From JBJGXI01 sp045635475 (GTDB taxonomy: Bacteria; Bacillota; Bacilli; Bacillales; Amphibacillaceae), in assembly GCF_045635475.1 (NCBI RefSeq), contig NZ_JBJGXI010000026.1, positions 1 to 64,000 on the forward strand: a stretch of DNA of 64,000 nucleotides. The letters run 5' to 3'. Shown in pieces: positions 35,173 to 44,118 of this stretch. A model generated the notes under the pieces. The model was not told the DNA's origin and searched no databases. It saw nothing but the letters and a program-made list of their open reading frames with translations. Positions within the stretch are counted from its first letter, which is position 1. Each line of letters opens with the position of its first letter. The position numbers were made by a program, and so were the translations under genes.

Positions 35173-35187
35173 AGAGGTGATACATAC

Positions 35188-35760
35188 TTGCAATTTAGTA
35201 AATTTAAAGCAACATTAGAAAGCTTTTTATGTGAAAAATTAATTGGACGCGTGAAAATAAACGCTGCTGTCTATCGAAAAACACATGATCAAACAGGACG
35301 TGTATGGATCTCCTTTGATAAACAGGAGATTCTACATGCCTCTACGATAACTTATGAAATGATGCATTCAAAAGTATATAATCAATTAATTGAAGAAAAG
35401 CGTTTAAAGCCAATTCCATATAACCAAGATTGGAAAGTGATGTTAGCGTCGGAGAAACGAAAACAGTTGGTGCACGCATCCGACCAGGCAGAGCAACAGC
35501 TAATGGAACAAGAAATTTTTAGTGAATATGATGTCTACAATGCACTGTTGCACTATCATTGTTTATCAATCGAACAGGCTTTGAATTCCGATCATACAAT
35601 CGTAAAGGCATATGCTATGTTTGATAGAAGATTAGGAAAAAGAAAGCTACTAAAACTTATGCCTGTTACAGTTGGACATCCTTTAATTGCAAAGTTTTAT
35701 TCAATTCGTTGTACTATTGAAGGTATTCGATTCAATGAAAAAAACCTTGCGGAAAGTTAA
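35188..35760 (+). CDS. SF0329-like protein, unknown function
   Basis: A 190-residue soluble protein that matches the small SF0329-type family in memory (KFYSIRCTIEGIRF near the end; GRVWISFDKQEILHASTITY near the start). No function is known. The TTG start is preceded by AGAGGTGATAC. It is the second gene of the unit with the TPR-like protein, and a short terminator overlaps its end. Confidence 0.65.
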   Translation: MQFSKFKATLESFLCEKLIGRVKINAAVYRKTHDQTGRVWISFDKQEILHASTITYEMMHSKVYNQLIEEKRLKPIPYNQDWKVMLASEKRKQLVHASDQAEQQLMEQEIFSEYDVYNALLHYHCLSIEQALNSDHTIVKAYAMFDRRLGKRKLLKLMPVTVGHPLIAKFYSIRCTIEGIRFNEKNLAES

Positions 35761-35779
35761 TTCCATCAAGGTTTTTTTG
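35743..35779 (+). terminator. Terminator overlapping the SF0329-like stop
   Basis: AACCTTG (35743-35749) pairs with CAAGGTT (35767-35773), followed by a run of T. Confidence 0.75.
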
Positions 35780-35820
35780 GTTCATTTCGTAAAGTGTGTT
35801 TGTTGAACGTCATAGTTGAA

Positions 35821-36187
35821 GTAAACTCCGTCGTAGTACTCGTGATTTCCGCTCCGGGCAGTCGCTTTCCGCGGGCACGGCTTCAGCTAACTCAGAAGCA
35901 AATGTTTTCGGTGGGACGAGTAATCGCAGTCCCAAAATGCGCTTCTGAGTGGATCTTCAGCTCGCGCTGTCCCGCAGGAGTCGACTGCCCGGAGCTCCAA
36001 TCACCCGACGCAAAGAGAAATCCCGTTAGCAGCGGAGGAAATCCACTTCGACTCCTGCGGGAATAGTGGACTAAGTGAGACCCCACAGCGCGAAAGCGCG
36101 AGGAGGCTCACTAGCCCCCCGCGGAAAGCGAAGTGGATTTCCGGAGCGGGTTAACCACTCTCCAAGTTACGACGCATATTAGGATAT
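35821..36187. repeat. Compound inverted-hairpin repeat, family B copy 1
   Basis: Two modules face each other. The left module has a perfect 14-bp basal stem (GCTCCGGGCAGTCG at 35851-35864 with 35982-35995). The right module has a perfect 14-bp stem (GGAAATCCACTTCG at 36037-36050 with 36129-36142). Inside each lie the same conserved blocks in opposite orientation: GCTTTCCGCGGG and TCCCGCAGGAGTCGA. The unit is bounded by related inverted ends (CCGTCGTAGT and TTACGACGC). GC content is far above the surroundings. Any ORFs in it are palindrome artefacts. Confidence 0.85.
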
Positions 36188-36224
36188 TTTCCGCAATAAC
36201 AACAAACTTTAAAAAACAGCTTTT

Positions 36225-37004
36225 TTAAGACAATCCTAAAATGTTGTAACCAGAGTCAACGTGTATAATTTCCCCAGTTACGCCACGAGAAAGGTCACTT
36301 AATAAATAATAAGCTGTATCTCCTACCTCTTCTTGTGTAACGGCACGACGAAGTGGAGCTTTTTCTTCAATTTCTTTTAGTACAGAGTTAAAATCACCAA
36401 TCCCTTTAGCTGATAACGTACGGATTGGTCCAGCAGAAATAGCGTTTACGCGAACTCCGTGCTTACCAAGATCATTGGCGAGATACTTCATGCTTGCATC
36501 CAGACTTGCTTTTGCCACACCCATGACGTTGTAGTTTTGTACAACACGTTCGCCACCTAGGTATGTTAACGTAACAATACCGCCACCCTCTGTCATTAAT
36601 GGCTGTGCCGCTCTTGCAACAGCAACTAATGAATAAGCGCTGATATTATGAGCAAGTAAATAGCCATCACGGCTTGTATCAACAAACTCACCTTTTAAGT
36701 CTTCCTTATTTGCAAATGCAATACAATGCGCCAATCCGTGAATAGTACCCACATCTTGCTTGATCTGATCAAATGCTGCTTGAACACCTGCATCATCGGT
36801 TACATCACATTCGTAAAACAAAGCGTCCTGGCCTTCTAGCGTTTCAACAAGATCTTTCACCGGTTTTTCAAAACGCTCATTTGCATATGTGAAAATTAAT
36901 CGTGCACCTGCTTCATGCAACGAACGTGCAATTCCCCATGCAATACTTCGTTTATTAGCTACACCCATGATCACATATGTACGTCCTTCTAATGAAAAGT
37001 TCAT
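36225..37004 (-). CDS. fabI: Enoyl-[acyl-carrier-protein] reductase FabI
   Basis: Reduces trans-2-enoyl-ACP with NADH/NADPH in the last step of fatty acid elongation. The 259 residues show the FabI nucleotide site (VIMGVANKRSIAWGIA), Tyr148, Tyr158 and Lys165 of the Y-x6-Y-x6-K motif (TYLGGERVVQNYNVMGVAK) and SAGPIRTLSAKGI in the substrate loop. GGAGGATACT precedes the ATG. In B. subtilis fabI also sits beside cotO, so the context is conserved. Confidence 0.95.
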   Translation of the reverse strand: MNFSLEGRTYVIMGVANKRSIAWGIARSLHEAGARLIFTYANERFEKPVKDLVETLEGQDALFYECDVTDDAGVQAAFDQIKQDVGTIHGLAHCIAFANKEDLKGEFVDTSRDGYLLAHNISAYSLVAVARAAQPLMTEGGGIVTLTYLGGERVVQNYNVMGVAKASLDASMKYLANDLGKHGVRVNAISAGPIRTLSAKGIGDFNSVLKEIEEKAPLRRAVTQEEVGDTAYYLLSDLSRGVTGEIIHVDSGYNILGLS

Positions 37005-37224
37005 TAGTATCCTCCTTGGAAAACCATTAATTTTTATAACTTGTTATTAGTACCTACTACTATTTTATCTTATCTAGTTCTCAAACTCAATCTGTATCAC
37101 AAAAATTCTAACATATCTTCATTTATCATAATACATAACGAAAATCACAGGACGACCGTTTCTGGGAATCAAACCCAAGAAAACTTCTTGTTTCTGCTGT
37201 TTAGATATATTGTAGCTTTCCATA

Positions 37225-37252
37225 GTGAGATTACTCGTTCCACCGAAAACAT
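37225..37252. repeat. Short fragment related to family B
   Basis: GATTACTCGTTCCACCGAAA continues as ACAT and matches, in reverse orientation and with one difference, the loop of the left family B module (about 35905-35928). Nothing else of the element is clear nearby, so it is probably a decayed copy or gene-conversion scar. Confidence 0.45.
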
Positions 37253-37335
37253 ATGCATATACCTCTTGTACAATGGTGAGGAATTTATCCTTAGTTGTCG
37301 GACGCTAGAGCTAGCCACTAATGAATTTTATATTC

Positions 37336-37541
37336 GAACAAAAGCGCAAGCGCCCGTTTAGCGACGTATGGACTGGACTGAACCGTAGGAGATAAAGGAA
37401 ACACGGTGAACAAAGTGAACCGATGTTGACTTATCGTACGGAAGCGGGTGTTGTCTCACTAGTCGCTGGGTGCTGGAGCTGGATGTGGCTAAATAACTTA
37501 GTAAGATATCTACAGTTGTTTAATTTTATAATTTCCTAGAC
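37336..37541. repeat. Dispersed structured repeat, family A copy 2
   Basis: About 206 bases, nearly the same as 4398-4663 apart from a missing 59-base internal block. GCGCCC/AGCGAC pairs with GTCGCT/GGGTGC in the basal stem, using G-T pairs where copy 1 has G-C. It lies between the fabI upstream region and the terminator of yjbQ. The rest of 37005-37584 holds no gene. Confidence 0.8.
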
Positions 37542-37549
37542 AATCAAAA

Positions 37550-37578
37550 AACCTGCCCCATTCGTAATTGGGCAGGTT
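37550..37578 (-). terminator. Terminator of yjbQ
   Basis: AACCTGCCC pairs with GGGCAGGTT around an 11-base loop; TTTTTGATTG follows on the minus strand. Confidence 0.88.
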
Positions 37579-37584
37579 AGTATA

Positions 37585-39444
37585 TTAGCTAAATTCTAAT
37601 GTAATCCTTAATTCTTCCACATATTCCTGTGAACCTGTTACAATCAGGCGATCACCCAACTTTAATTCTGTATCACCGTGTGGAACAATGGAATCTTTCC
37701 CACGAAAAATACGAACCATGATAACGTCACCTGTAAATGGAAATTCTCTTAAGGTAATACCGCTGTATAAAGGATTATTCATGTTAATTTCATACAAAGC
37801 ACTTTCCTGTGTTGTTAAAATATCAACTACATGTGGTGCAACGATTAATGCTTTTAACAGCGTTTTTGTTGACAATATAACCGAAAATACGTGGATGCCC
37901 TTCTCTTTTAAAGCTATATCAGTCTGTGCTGATTCCGCTCTAGCAATAACACGCTCTATGCCTTGTTCTTTTGCATAGATCGCAATTTCTGCATTTTTTG
38001 CCTCATCCCCGGTTGTTACTACTAGCATATCGACATCAAATACACCATTCTCAATTAATGTGTCTAGGGAATAATCATTTAACTCCGTAATATCAAATAC
38101 GGATCGTGTAATTTTATCATCAATTTTTTCTAATTTAGCATGGTACAAGTGAGCTTCAAATAATGATTGGTCCAATTCACGAACAACTGGTAAAGTTGCT
38201 TGATTAGAACCAACAAAAGACACGATTTGCTTATGATCATCATCCACCTGACGCACATAAAATTTCTTAAAGAAAGGTGGTGTAATTATACAGGTAAGTA
38301 CGGCTGTTAAGATTAGCGCACTTTCCATTTGGCTATCAATGACTCCAATTCGTTCACCAATTGTAGCGGCTGCGATCACGAGAGAAAGTGTTGAAGTTAG
38401 AATCATTCCCGAGCTAATTACTGCACGCCAGTCGTACCACTTTTTCATAATTAACACTGGTACTAATTTGGACAACAATAAAGCGATAAGCAGTAATGGA
38501 ATAAGTAGCAACACCATTGGATCACCAAAAAGTGTCCATATGTCAATTTCCACACCAATCATCACAAAGAAGATTGGGATTAGAAATCCATAACCAAAGC
38601 TGTCCATTTTATGGACAAGATCCTGATTTGGTGACAGGAGAGAAACCAATGCACCAGCTAAGAACGCACCAAGTATGTTTTCAGCTCCGACAGTTTCGGA
38701 TAAAGCTACTAAGAAGATAATTAATGTAAAGACGGCCCTTGTACCAATTTGGATCGTCCCTTTAGACATCGTTTCCACAAACGTCTGATTCCGGAAATAC
38801 TTTCCAACGAAGTAAAGCAAAATCCCTGCTCCAAACAATATAAGTAATAACCACATGTTACCCGTTTCTTCTCCATATATGGAAACAAATACGGCAAGCA
38901 AGATCATCGTAATTAGATCAGCAATAACAGCAATAAGTAAAATCGTTTGACCAATTGTCGTCTTCATCGCTTGTGCTTCCTTAAGTGTTGGCACAACAAC
39001 ACCTAAAGAAATCGTTGATATGATCAATGTCATTAAAAAGACATTATCTATAAATCCAGACAGTACAAATAAATAACTTAGCAGTAATGACAAAATTAAA
39101 ATTCCAATAAAAACAAAAGAAGCTAGAATTACTGGATTAGGAGCATTGGCAGTACCGTTATTCTTTTGTTTATGATGTTTCTTTTTATTAGCAAAAATCG
39201 AAAAGTCTATCTCTAATCCACTTAGAAACATTAAGAAGATAAATCCTAATGTTGATAATGTTTCAAGCCAATTGCTCTCTTCGACAATATTAAACCCACT
39301 ATGACCAATGATTAACCCAATAATAATTTCTGCTACAACTACGGGTATTGCTTTCAGTCGTAGTCGGTGCATTAATATCGGTGTTAAAAATGCAGCGAGA
39401 ATAACGATGACCAACGAGGTGACAGATTCCCCATGCTCCACCAT
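37585..39444 (-). CDS. yjbQ: CPA2 cation/proton antiporter with RCK domains, YjbQ
   Basis: A 619-residue monovalent cation:proton antiporter of the KefB/CPA2 type. Twelve or so helices fill residues 1-380, followed by a TrkA-N-like domain (about 400-510) and a TrkA-C domain (about 530-619, PHGDTELKLGDRLIVTGS). The N-domain starts IVSFVGSNQATLPVVREL, where a Gly-x-Gly-x-x-Gly nucleotide loop would be expected; two glycines are missing, so NAD binding is doubtful. Likely exports Na+ or K+ in exchange for H+, consistent with a salt- or alkali-tolerant host. It sits 17 bases after mgtE and is probably co-transcribed. Confidence 0.85.
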   Translation of the reverse strand: MVEHGESVTSLVIVILAAFLTPILMHRLRLKAIPVVVAEIIIGLIIGHSGFNIVEESNWLETLSTLGFIFLMFLSGLEIDFSIFANKKKHHKQKNNGTANAPNPVILASFVFIGILILSLLLSYLFVLSGFIDNVFLMTLIISTISLGVVVPTLKEAQAMKTTIGQTILLIAVIADLITMILLAVFVSIYGEETGNMWLLLILFGAGILLYFVGKYFRNQTFVETMSKGTIQIGTRAVFTLIIFLVALSETVGAENILGAFLAGALVSLLSPNQDLVHKMDSFGYGFLIPIFFVMIGVEIDIWTLFGDPMVLLLIPLLLIALLLSKLVPVLIMKKWYDWRAVISSGMILTSTLSLVIAAATIGERIGVIDSQMESALILTAVLTCIITPPFFKKFYVRQVDDDHKQIVSFVGSNQATLPVVRELDQSLFEAHLYHAKLEKIDDKITRSVFDITELNDYSLDTLIENGVFDVDMLVVTTGDEAKNAEIAIYAKEQGIERVIARAESAQTDIALKEKGIHVFSVILSTKTLLKALIVAPHVVDILTTQESALYEINMNNPLYSGITLREFPFTGDVIMVRIFRGKDSIVPHGDTELKLGDRLIVTGSQEYVEELRITLEFS

Positions 39445-39461
39445 ACTTTATAAATCCCCCT

Positions 39462-40829
39462 TTATTTCAATAATACATCCATAAATACAGATGCCATACC
39501 AAAATATATTAATATAGAAATAATATCATTAATTGTTGTAATGAACGGTCCTGATGCAACAGCCGGATCAATTTTGAATCGGTGCATGATTAGCGGAACT
39601 ATAGAACCTGCTAAAGTTGCTATAACTAGTGTAGCCATAATTGAAATACCGACTAACAATCCAAGAGCAAAACTGTTTTTCCATAAAAAGACAACCAACG
39701 TTATGATAATACCACAACATGTCCCTGTTATAAGCCCTGTACATGCTTCTCGTATAACCAGTTTCCATTTTCCTTCTTTTCCATAATCACCAGTTGCAAT
39801 CCCTCTGACTGCAACTGCAAGGGCTTGGGTACCTGTATTCCCAGCCATACCTGCAATTAATGGGATGAAAATAGCTAAAACCGCAACTTCATCTAGGGTT
39901 GCCTCAAATTGCCCAATTAGACTAGCAGTAAGCATCCCTAAAAATGATAAGATAATAAGCCACGGAAGTCTTTTTTTTGCTGATGAAAAAGCACTGTCGT
40001 CCGGACGCTCTGTATCAGAAATACCTGCTAATTTTGAATAGTCATCGCTAGCTTCTTCTTCCATTACATCCATAATGTCATCAACAGTAATAATTCCTAA
40101 TAAATGATTTTGAAAATCGACAACTGGAAGTGCTAGAAAGTCATAATCGCGCATCCGGTGCGCCACTTCTTCCTGATCTTCTCCCACATCAACGGACACA
40201 ACACGATCACTCATTACATCAGCAATCAGCCAATCTCCTTCGGCTACGATTAAATCCCGAAGCGATATTACACCTACCAATCTTTTTTGATTGTCGACAA
40301 CATAGTTATAATAAATCGTTTCCGCTTCTGGTGCTTCTTTCCGTAACTGTCTCATTGCTTCTTTAACGGTTTGTCCTGCATGTATAACTACAAATTCATT
40401 GGTCATGATACTACCAGCAGTTTTTTCTTCGTAATGAAGTAACTCTTTAATTTCTGCAGCAGCCTCTTTGTCCATGATCGTTAAAAAGCTCGCAACTTTA
40501 TTTTTGTCTAATATATTTAAAATATCAACGGCATCATCCGTAGACATTTCAGCAAACACTTTAGCAGCAAAAATCGAATTCATTTCTATAAAATAATTTT
40601 CTACCACTTCAATATCTACATTCTCCATTACATCTGCTACTTCTTCTGGAGATAAATATGTATATGTACGATAACGAAGTTCCTCAGAAAGGCTTTCGAA
40701 TACTTCTGCCTGATCGTAAGGATGCATTTCTAAAAATTCAGCTCTAAACTGGTCTATTTGTTCATTTAGTAAGGTTTCTTCTACCTTAGCAAGTTGTTGT
40801 TCTTTATCTTGTACTTCGATGTTTTCCAT
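39462..40829 (-). CDS. mgtE: Magnesium transporter MgtE
   Basis: A 455-residue homodimeric Mg2+ channel. The cytosolic N-domain (about 1-130), two CBS domains (about 135-260) and five membrane helices (about 285-455) are complete. Pore landmarks are RLPWLIILSFLGML, IPLIAGMAGNTGTQALAV and FITTINDIISILIYFG. The CBS and N-domains close the channel when cytosolic Mg2+ is high. There is no M-box riboswitch upstream, unlike B. subtilis mgtE, so control must rely on the protein or another regulator. AGGGAGGATC precedes the ATG. Confidence 0.94.
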   Translation of the reverse strand: MENIEVQDKEQQLAKVEETLLNEQIDQFRAEFLEMHPYDQAEVFESLSEELRYRTYTYLSPEEVADVMENVDIEVVENYFIEMNSIFAAKVFAEMSTDDAVDILNILDKNKVASFLTIMDKEAAAEIKELLHYEEKTAGSIMTNEFVVIHAGQTVKEAMRQLRKEAPEAETIYYNYVVDNQKRLVGVISLRDLIVAEGDWLIADVMSDRVVSVDVGEDQEEVAHRMRDYDFLALPVVDFQNHLLGIITVDDIMDVMEEEASDDYSKLAGISDTERPDDSAFSSAKKRLPWLIILSFLGMLTASLIGQFEATLDEVAVLAIFIPLIAGMAGNTGTQALAVAVRGIATGDYGKEGKWKLVIREACTGLITGTCCGIIITLVVFLWKNSFALGLLVGISIMATLVIATLAGSIVPLIMHRFKIDPAVASGPFITTINDIISILIYFGMASVFMDVLLK

Positions 40830-41130
40830 AACGATCCTCCCTATGGCGATAACTTGTTTATCGTAATTGTCCTTATTATTTTTGTCAACGCAGGAATTTG
40901 TCTTCTAAGAGAAAACTTTTCTTAAAAAATAGTTATTTATGATGTAAACTAAGATTAGTTGTTTTTAAAATATTTTTGAAGTTTTTTCAAAAAAGTAGTT
41001 TAAATTAGATTCCTAAGTTTTTAATTCAACAACTAATAATTCTTATTTTATATGAAAAAATAAATTGCAAACACTATTTTGTCTTATTTGCTTACAAATA
41101 AATTCTCCCTTTAGAAAGAGGAATAACTAG
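40830..41130. other. Intergenic region between divergent mgtE and rodA-like genes
   Basis: About 300 very A/T-rich bases, holding the two divergent promoters. I looked for an M-box on the mgtE strand and found none of its conserved blocks. Confidence 0.4.
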
Positions 41131-42312
41131 ATGAACCGTAATAACACACAATACAACAATATAGATTACTCACTTATTTTTATCGTTTTATTACTCGGCA
41201 TAATAAGTTGCTTCACTTTATATACGATTGAACCGACGCTACCTTCAAAATATGATGAATCAGATTTTTTCATCCATCAGGTAATATGGTACATTCTAGG
41301 CTCTATAATGATCGTGCTGATTATGTTAATCGATTATGATCGTCTACGGCAAATTGTTTGGTTTATGTATGGAGCAGGAATAATTGCACTTTTAATGTTA
41401 CACTTCAATTTTCCTTCTACTATCGTTCAAGAAATAAACCATGCTCGGAGCTGGTTTATATTCCCTGGTGTTGGTACCATTCAACCAGCTGAGTTTATGA
41501 AAGTGGTTCTAAGCATAACGCTTGCCCATGTGATCGTACATCATAATGAAAATTTTAAGTATCGTACAACAAAAAGTGATTTAATATTACTTATTAAGAT
41601 TATTTTACTCGCACTTCCCCCTATGATACTCATTGCGTTGCAACCGGATTTAGGAAGTTTTCTAGTACTAGTAGCAATTACAGCTTGTATTATTTTAGTG
41701 TCCGGGATTAGATGGAGAATATTATTTTCCATTGTTGGTATGGCTGGAATTGGAACTGCGCTAGTAATAATTGCTTATATGGTATCACCGGGAAAAGTAC
41801 AAAATATCCTTAATAAAATTGGATTTGAACATGTTCAAAGTCGCTTTTACGGTTGGCTATACCCTGAAACCTATGGCGACTCGGGATATCAACTAATCCG
41901 AGCAAAGTTAGCAATTGGGTCTGGTCAAATGTCAGGAAAAGGTATTGGTGATTTTGAAGTTTTATCGATCCCTGAACGACACACTGATATGATTTTCACA
42001 GCGATAGCCGAGCAATTTGGCTTTATAGGCTCAAGTGTATTGATTACATTATTCTTCTTATTAATATACCGGCTTATCTATATCGGACTACAGAGTAATG
42101 ATCAGTTTGGCAGCTTAATTATCACAGGTATTATAGGAATGTTTACTTTTCAAATTTTTCAAAACATCGGCATGTCAATACAGCTATTGCCAATTACCGG
42201 GTTACCACTTCCTTTTATAGGTTATGGCGGAAGCTCAACAATGACATATCTACTCGCAATCGGAATTGTACTAAATATTCATCATCGAACGAAGGAATAT
42301 ATGTTTGATTAG
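41131..42312 (+). CDS. rodA: RodA/FtsW-type SEDS glycosyltransferase
   Basis: A 393-residue SEDS-family peptidoglycan polymerase with about ten helices. Family signatures include ARSWFIFPGVGTIQPAEFMK, LQPDLGSFLVL, the catalytic-Asp region (QPDLG), GSGQMSGKGIGD, IPERHTDMIFTAIAEQFG and LPLPFIGYGGSST. The length equals that of B. subtilis RodA (393), so elongation rather than division is favoured. It polymerises lipid II with a class B penicillin-binding protein. B. subtilis does not have it here, so this could be a second, lineage-specific copy. A terminator follows. Confidence 0.8.
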   Translation: MNRNNTQYNNIDYSLIFIVLLLGIISCFTLYTIEPTLPSKYDESDFFIHQVIWYILGSIMIVLIMLIDYDRLRQIVWFMYGAGIIALLMLHFNFPSTIVQEINHARSWFIFPGVGTIQPAEFMKVVLSITLAHVIVHHNENFKYRTTKSDLILLIKIILLALPPMILIALQPDLGSFLVLVAITACIILVSGIRWRILFSIVGMAGIGTALVIIAYMVSPGKVQNILNKIGFEHVQSRFYGWLYPETYGDSGYQLIRAKLAIGSGQMSGKGIGDFEVLSIPERHTDMIFTAIAEQFGFIGSSVLITLFFLLIYRLIYIGLQSNDQFGSLIITGIIGMFTFQIFQNIGMSIQLLPITGLPLPFIGYGGSSTMTYLLAIGIVLNIHHRTKEYMFD

Positions 42313-42320
42313 AATACCCT

Positions 42321-42365
42321 AGGGTGGTTAATGCTATAAATTGTAGCTGCAACCACCCTTTTTAC
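42321..42365 (+). terminator. Terminator of the rodA-like gene
   Basis: AGGGTGGTT (42321-42329) pairs with AACCACCCT (42351-42359), followed by TTTTTAC. Confidence 0.85.
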
Positions 42366-42402
42366 ATACCTAATATGAACAATGATGAAAGGAAGTGTGC
42401 AG

Positions 42403-43146
42403 ATGAAAGTAGACATCATCGGTGATATTCATGGTTGCATGGATGAACTAACACAATTATTTGATGAACTTGGTTATCGTTGGGAGAATAATATACCAAA
42501 GCATCCTGAGAATAGACTGCCTGTTTTTGTGGGAGATTTAACCGACCGTGGTCCCAATTCAATTGCAGTAATCCAACTCGTCTACCGTCTCGTCATTGAA
42601 GAACAGCTTGCCAAGTACGTCCCTGGCAATCATTGTGACAAACTGTATCGGTATTTCCAGGGCAATAAAGTGCAGCAAAAGCACGGATTAGAGACAACAG
42701 TAGCAGAGTATCAAGCATTAAATAATAAACAACAAAAAAGTGTCCGATATCAATTCATGACATTGTACGAGCAGGCTGATTTATATATTGTTTTACACGA
42801 TGTAAATGCAGTTGTAGCACATGCAGGTATTAGTGAAGAATTGATTGGTAAAACAAGCAAAAAGGTAAAAACCTTTGTACTATATGGGGATATTACCGGA
42901 GAGTCACACGAAGATGGACGTCCTGTTCGCAGAGATTGGGCTCAGGAGTATACAGGGTCACAATGGATTGTCTATGGACATACCCCTGTAAAACAACCTA
43001 GGATTATTAATAAAACGATTAATATTGATACAGGTTGTATTTTCGGCAATGCATTAACTGCTTTTCGTTTACCTGAAGAAATATGTGTTTCTGTTCCCTC
43101 AAAACAACCATATGTGGAAGAGAAATTTCGCTATTTTGACGTGTAG
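42403..43146 (+). CDS. prpE: Bis(5'-nucleosyl)-tetraphosphatase PrpE
   Basis: A 247-residue PPP-family metallophosphatase that cleaves Ap4A symmetrically; in B. subtilis PrpE affects spore germination. Motifs are GDIHGCMDEL, GDLTDRGPNS and GNHC (where most members have GNHD or GNHE), then VAHAGI and VYGHTPV. I use the ATG at 42403, with AAAGGAAGTG upstream; this gives a length close to B. subtilis PrpE. The GNHC variant also occurs in the PrpE group, so it is not necessarily a defect. Confidence 0.9.
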   Translation: MKVDIIGDIHGCMDELTQLFDELGYRWENNIPKHPENRLPVFVGDLTDRGPNSIAVIQLVYRLVIEEQLAKYVPGNHCDKLYRYFQGNKVQQKHGLETTVAEYQALNNKQQKSVRYQFMTLYEQADLYIVLHDVNAVVAHAGISEELIGKTSKKVKTFVLYGDITGESHEDGRPVRRDWAQEYTGSQWIVYGHTPVKQPRIINKTINIDTGCIFGNALTAFRLPEEICVSVPSKQPYVEEKFRYFDV

Positions 43147-43173
43147 GCAAGCGTATTTATAACTACATGACCT

Positions 43174-43212
43174 TGAGGCTTCCAATGTGTAATACATGGA
43201 AAGCCTCATTTT
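43174..43212. terminator. Bidirectional terminator between prpE and yjbO
   Basis: TGAGGCTTCCA pairs with TGGAAAGCCTCA, with TTTTAAC on the plus side. It overlaps the yjbO stop codon. Confidence 0.75.
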
Positions 43213-44080
43213 AACAAATTTCACTTAGGTCATCAGGTAATTTAGATGTAAAATTCATTCGCTGTTTTGTCGTCGGATGGGTAAAGGATAATGATTTACA
43301 ATGCAAAGCTTGTCGTTTTACAAACTCGATGCTGCCACCATACAAATCATCACCTGCTAAAGGGTGACCCCAATATGCAAAATGAACACGAATTTGATGG
43401 GTGCGTCCAGTTTCGAGTTTTACATCTACTAATGAGAATCTATCCGTTTGTGAAATAACTTGAAAATGGGTGATCGCACGTTGACCATTGCTTGTAACCA
43501 TTCGCTCTATAATGGAATCATGCTTTCTTCCAATAGGTGCATCAATCGTTCCACTTCCCTCTGTAATCACACCTTCCACAATAGCAAAGTAACTACGATT
43601 TACCTTACCTGCTTTTTGGTCATTTGATAGAATCGAATGACTAAACCGGTGTTTGGCGACTAACAATAATCCGGAAGTATCTCTATCTAGCCTCGTGACA
43701 ATATGCACAGTGAAATTTATATCATGCGCATCATAATATGCAATAATACCATTAGCAATCGTTCCAGTCATGTGATGAATAGAAGGAATACTTGCAATAC
43801 CAGCTGGTTTATTAATAATGAGCACATCTTCATCCTCATAAATAATATCTATAGGGATATTTCCTGGTTGAATAAATGGTCCTCTTGCCTCTGGTGGAAA
43901 GTTAACCTCCACAGTATCACCGGGGCTTATTATTGCCCTCACGGTTGATAAATGACCATTGACTAATATACTTCCACCTTGAAATTTTATTGCTTTTATA
44001 ATTCGACGTGATAGCTCTTTCTGTTTTAGATAGTCTCCTACACTAAGGCCTTCCTGCTGCTTTGTTACGGTCCATTTCAC
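43211..44080 (-). CDS. yjbO: RluA/RluD-family pseudouridine synthase YjbO
   Basis: A 289-residue RNA pseudouridine synthase. An S4-like N-terminal domain (about 12-70) is followed by the catalytic domain with HIVTRLDRDTSGLLLVAKH (catalytic Asp in RLDRDTSG), INKPAGIASIPS and GRTHQIRVHFAYWGHPLAGD. The exact uridine target is not known from sequence. It starts at a GTG after AAAGGTG and is the third gene of relQ-nadK-yjbO, 38 bases after nadK. Confidence 0.92.
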   Translation of the reverse strand: MKWTVTKQQEGLSVGDYLKQKELSRRIIKAIKFQGGSILVNGHLSTVRAIISPGDTVEVNFPPEARGPFIQPGNIPIDIIYEDEDVLIINKPAGIASIPSIHHMTGTIANGIIAYYDAHDINFTVHIVTRLDRDTSGLLLVAKHRFSHSILSNDQKAGKVNRSYFAIVEGVITEGSGTIDAPIGRKHDSIIERMVTSNGQRAITHFQVISQTDRFSLVDVKLETGRTHQIRVHFAYWGHPLAGDDLYGGSIEFVKRQALHCKSLSFTHPTTKQRMNFTSKLPDDLSEIC

Positions 44081-44118
44081 CTTGTTGTCACCTTTCTGGT
44101 GTTAAAAAACATGTTCAT

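Noticed and set aside
35794..36086. Open frames on both strands within the family B repeat
   Set aside because: They read through GC-rich inverted arms, have no ribosome site and occur on both strands, so they come from the palindrome.
40830..41130. Possible M-box magnesium riboswitch upstream of mgtE
   Set aside because: None of the conserved M-box blocks is present on the mgtE strand.
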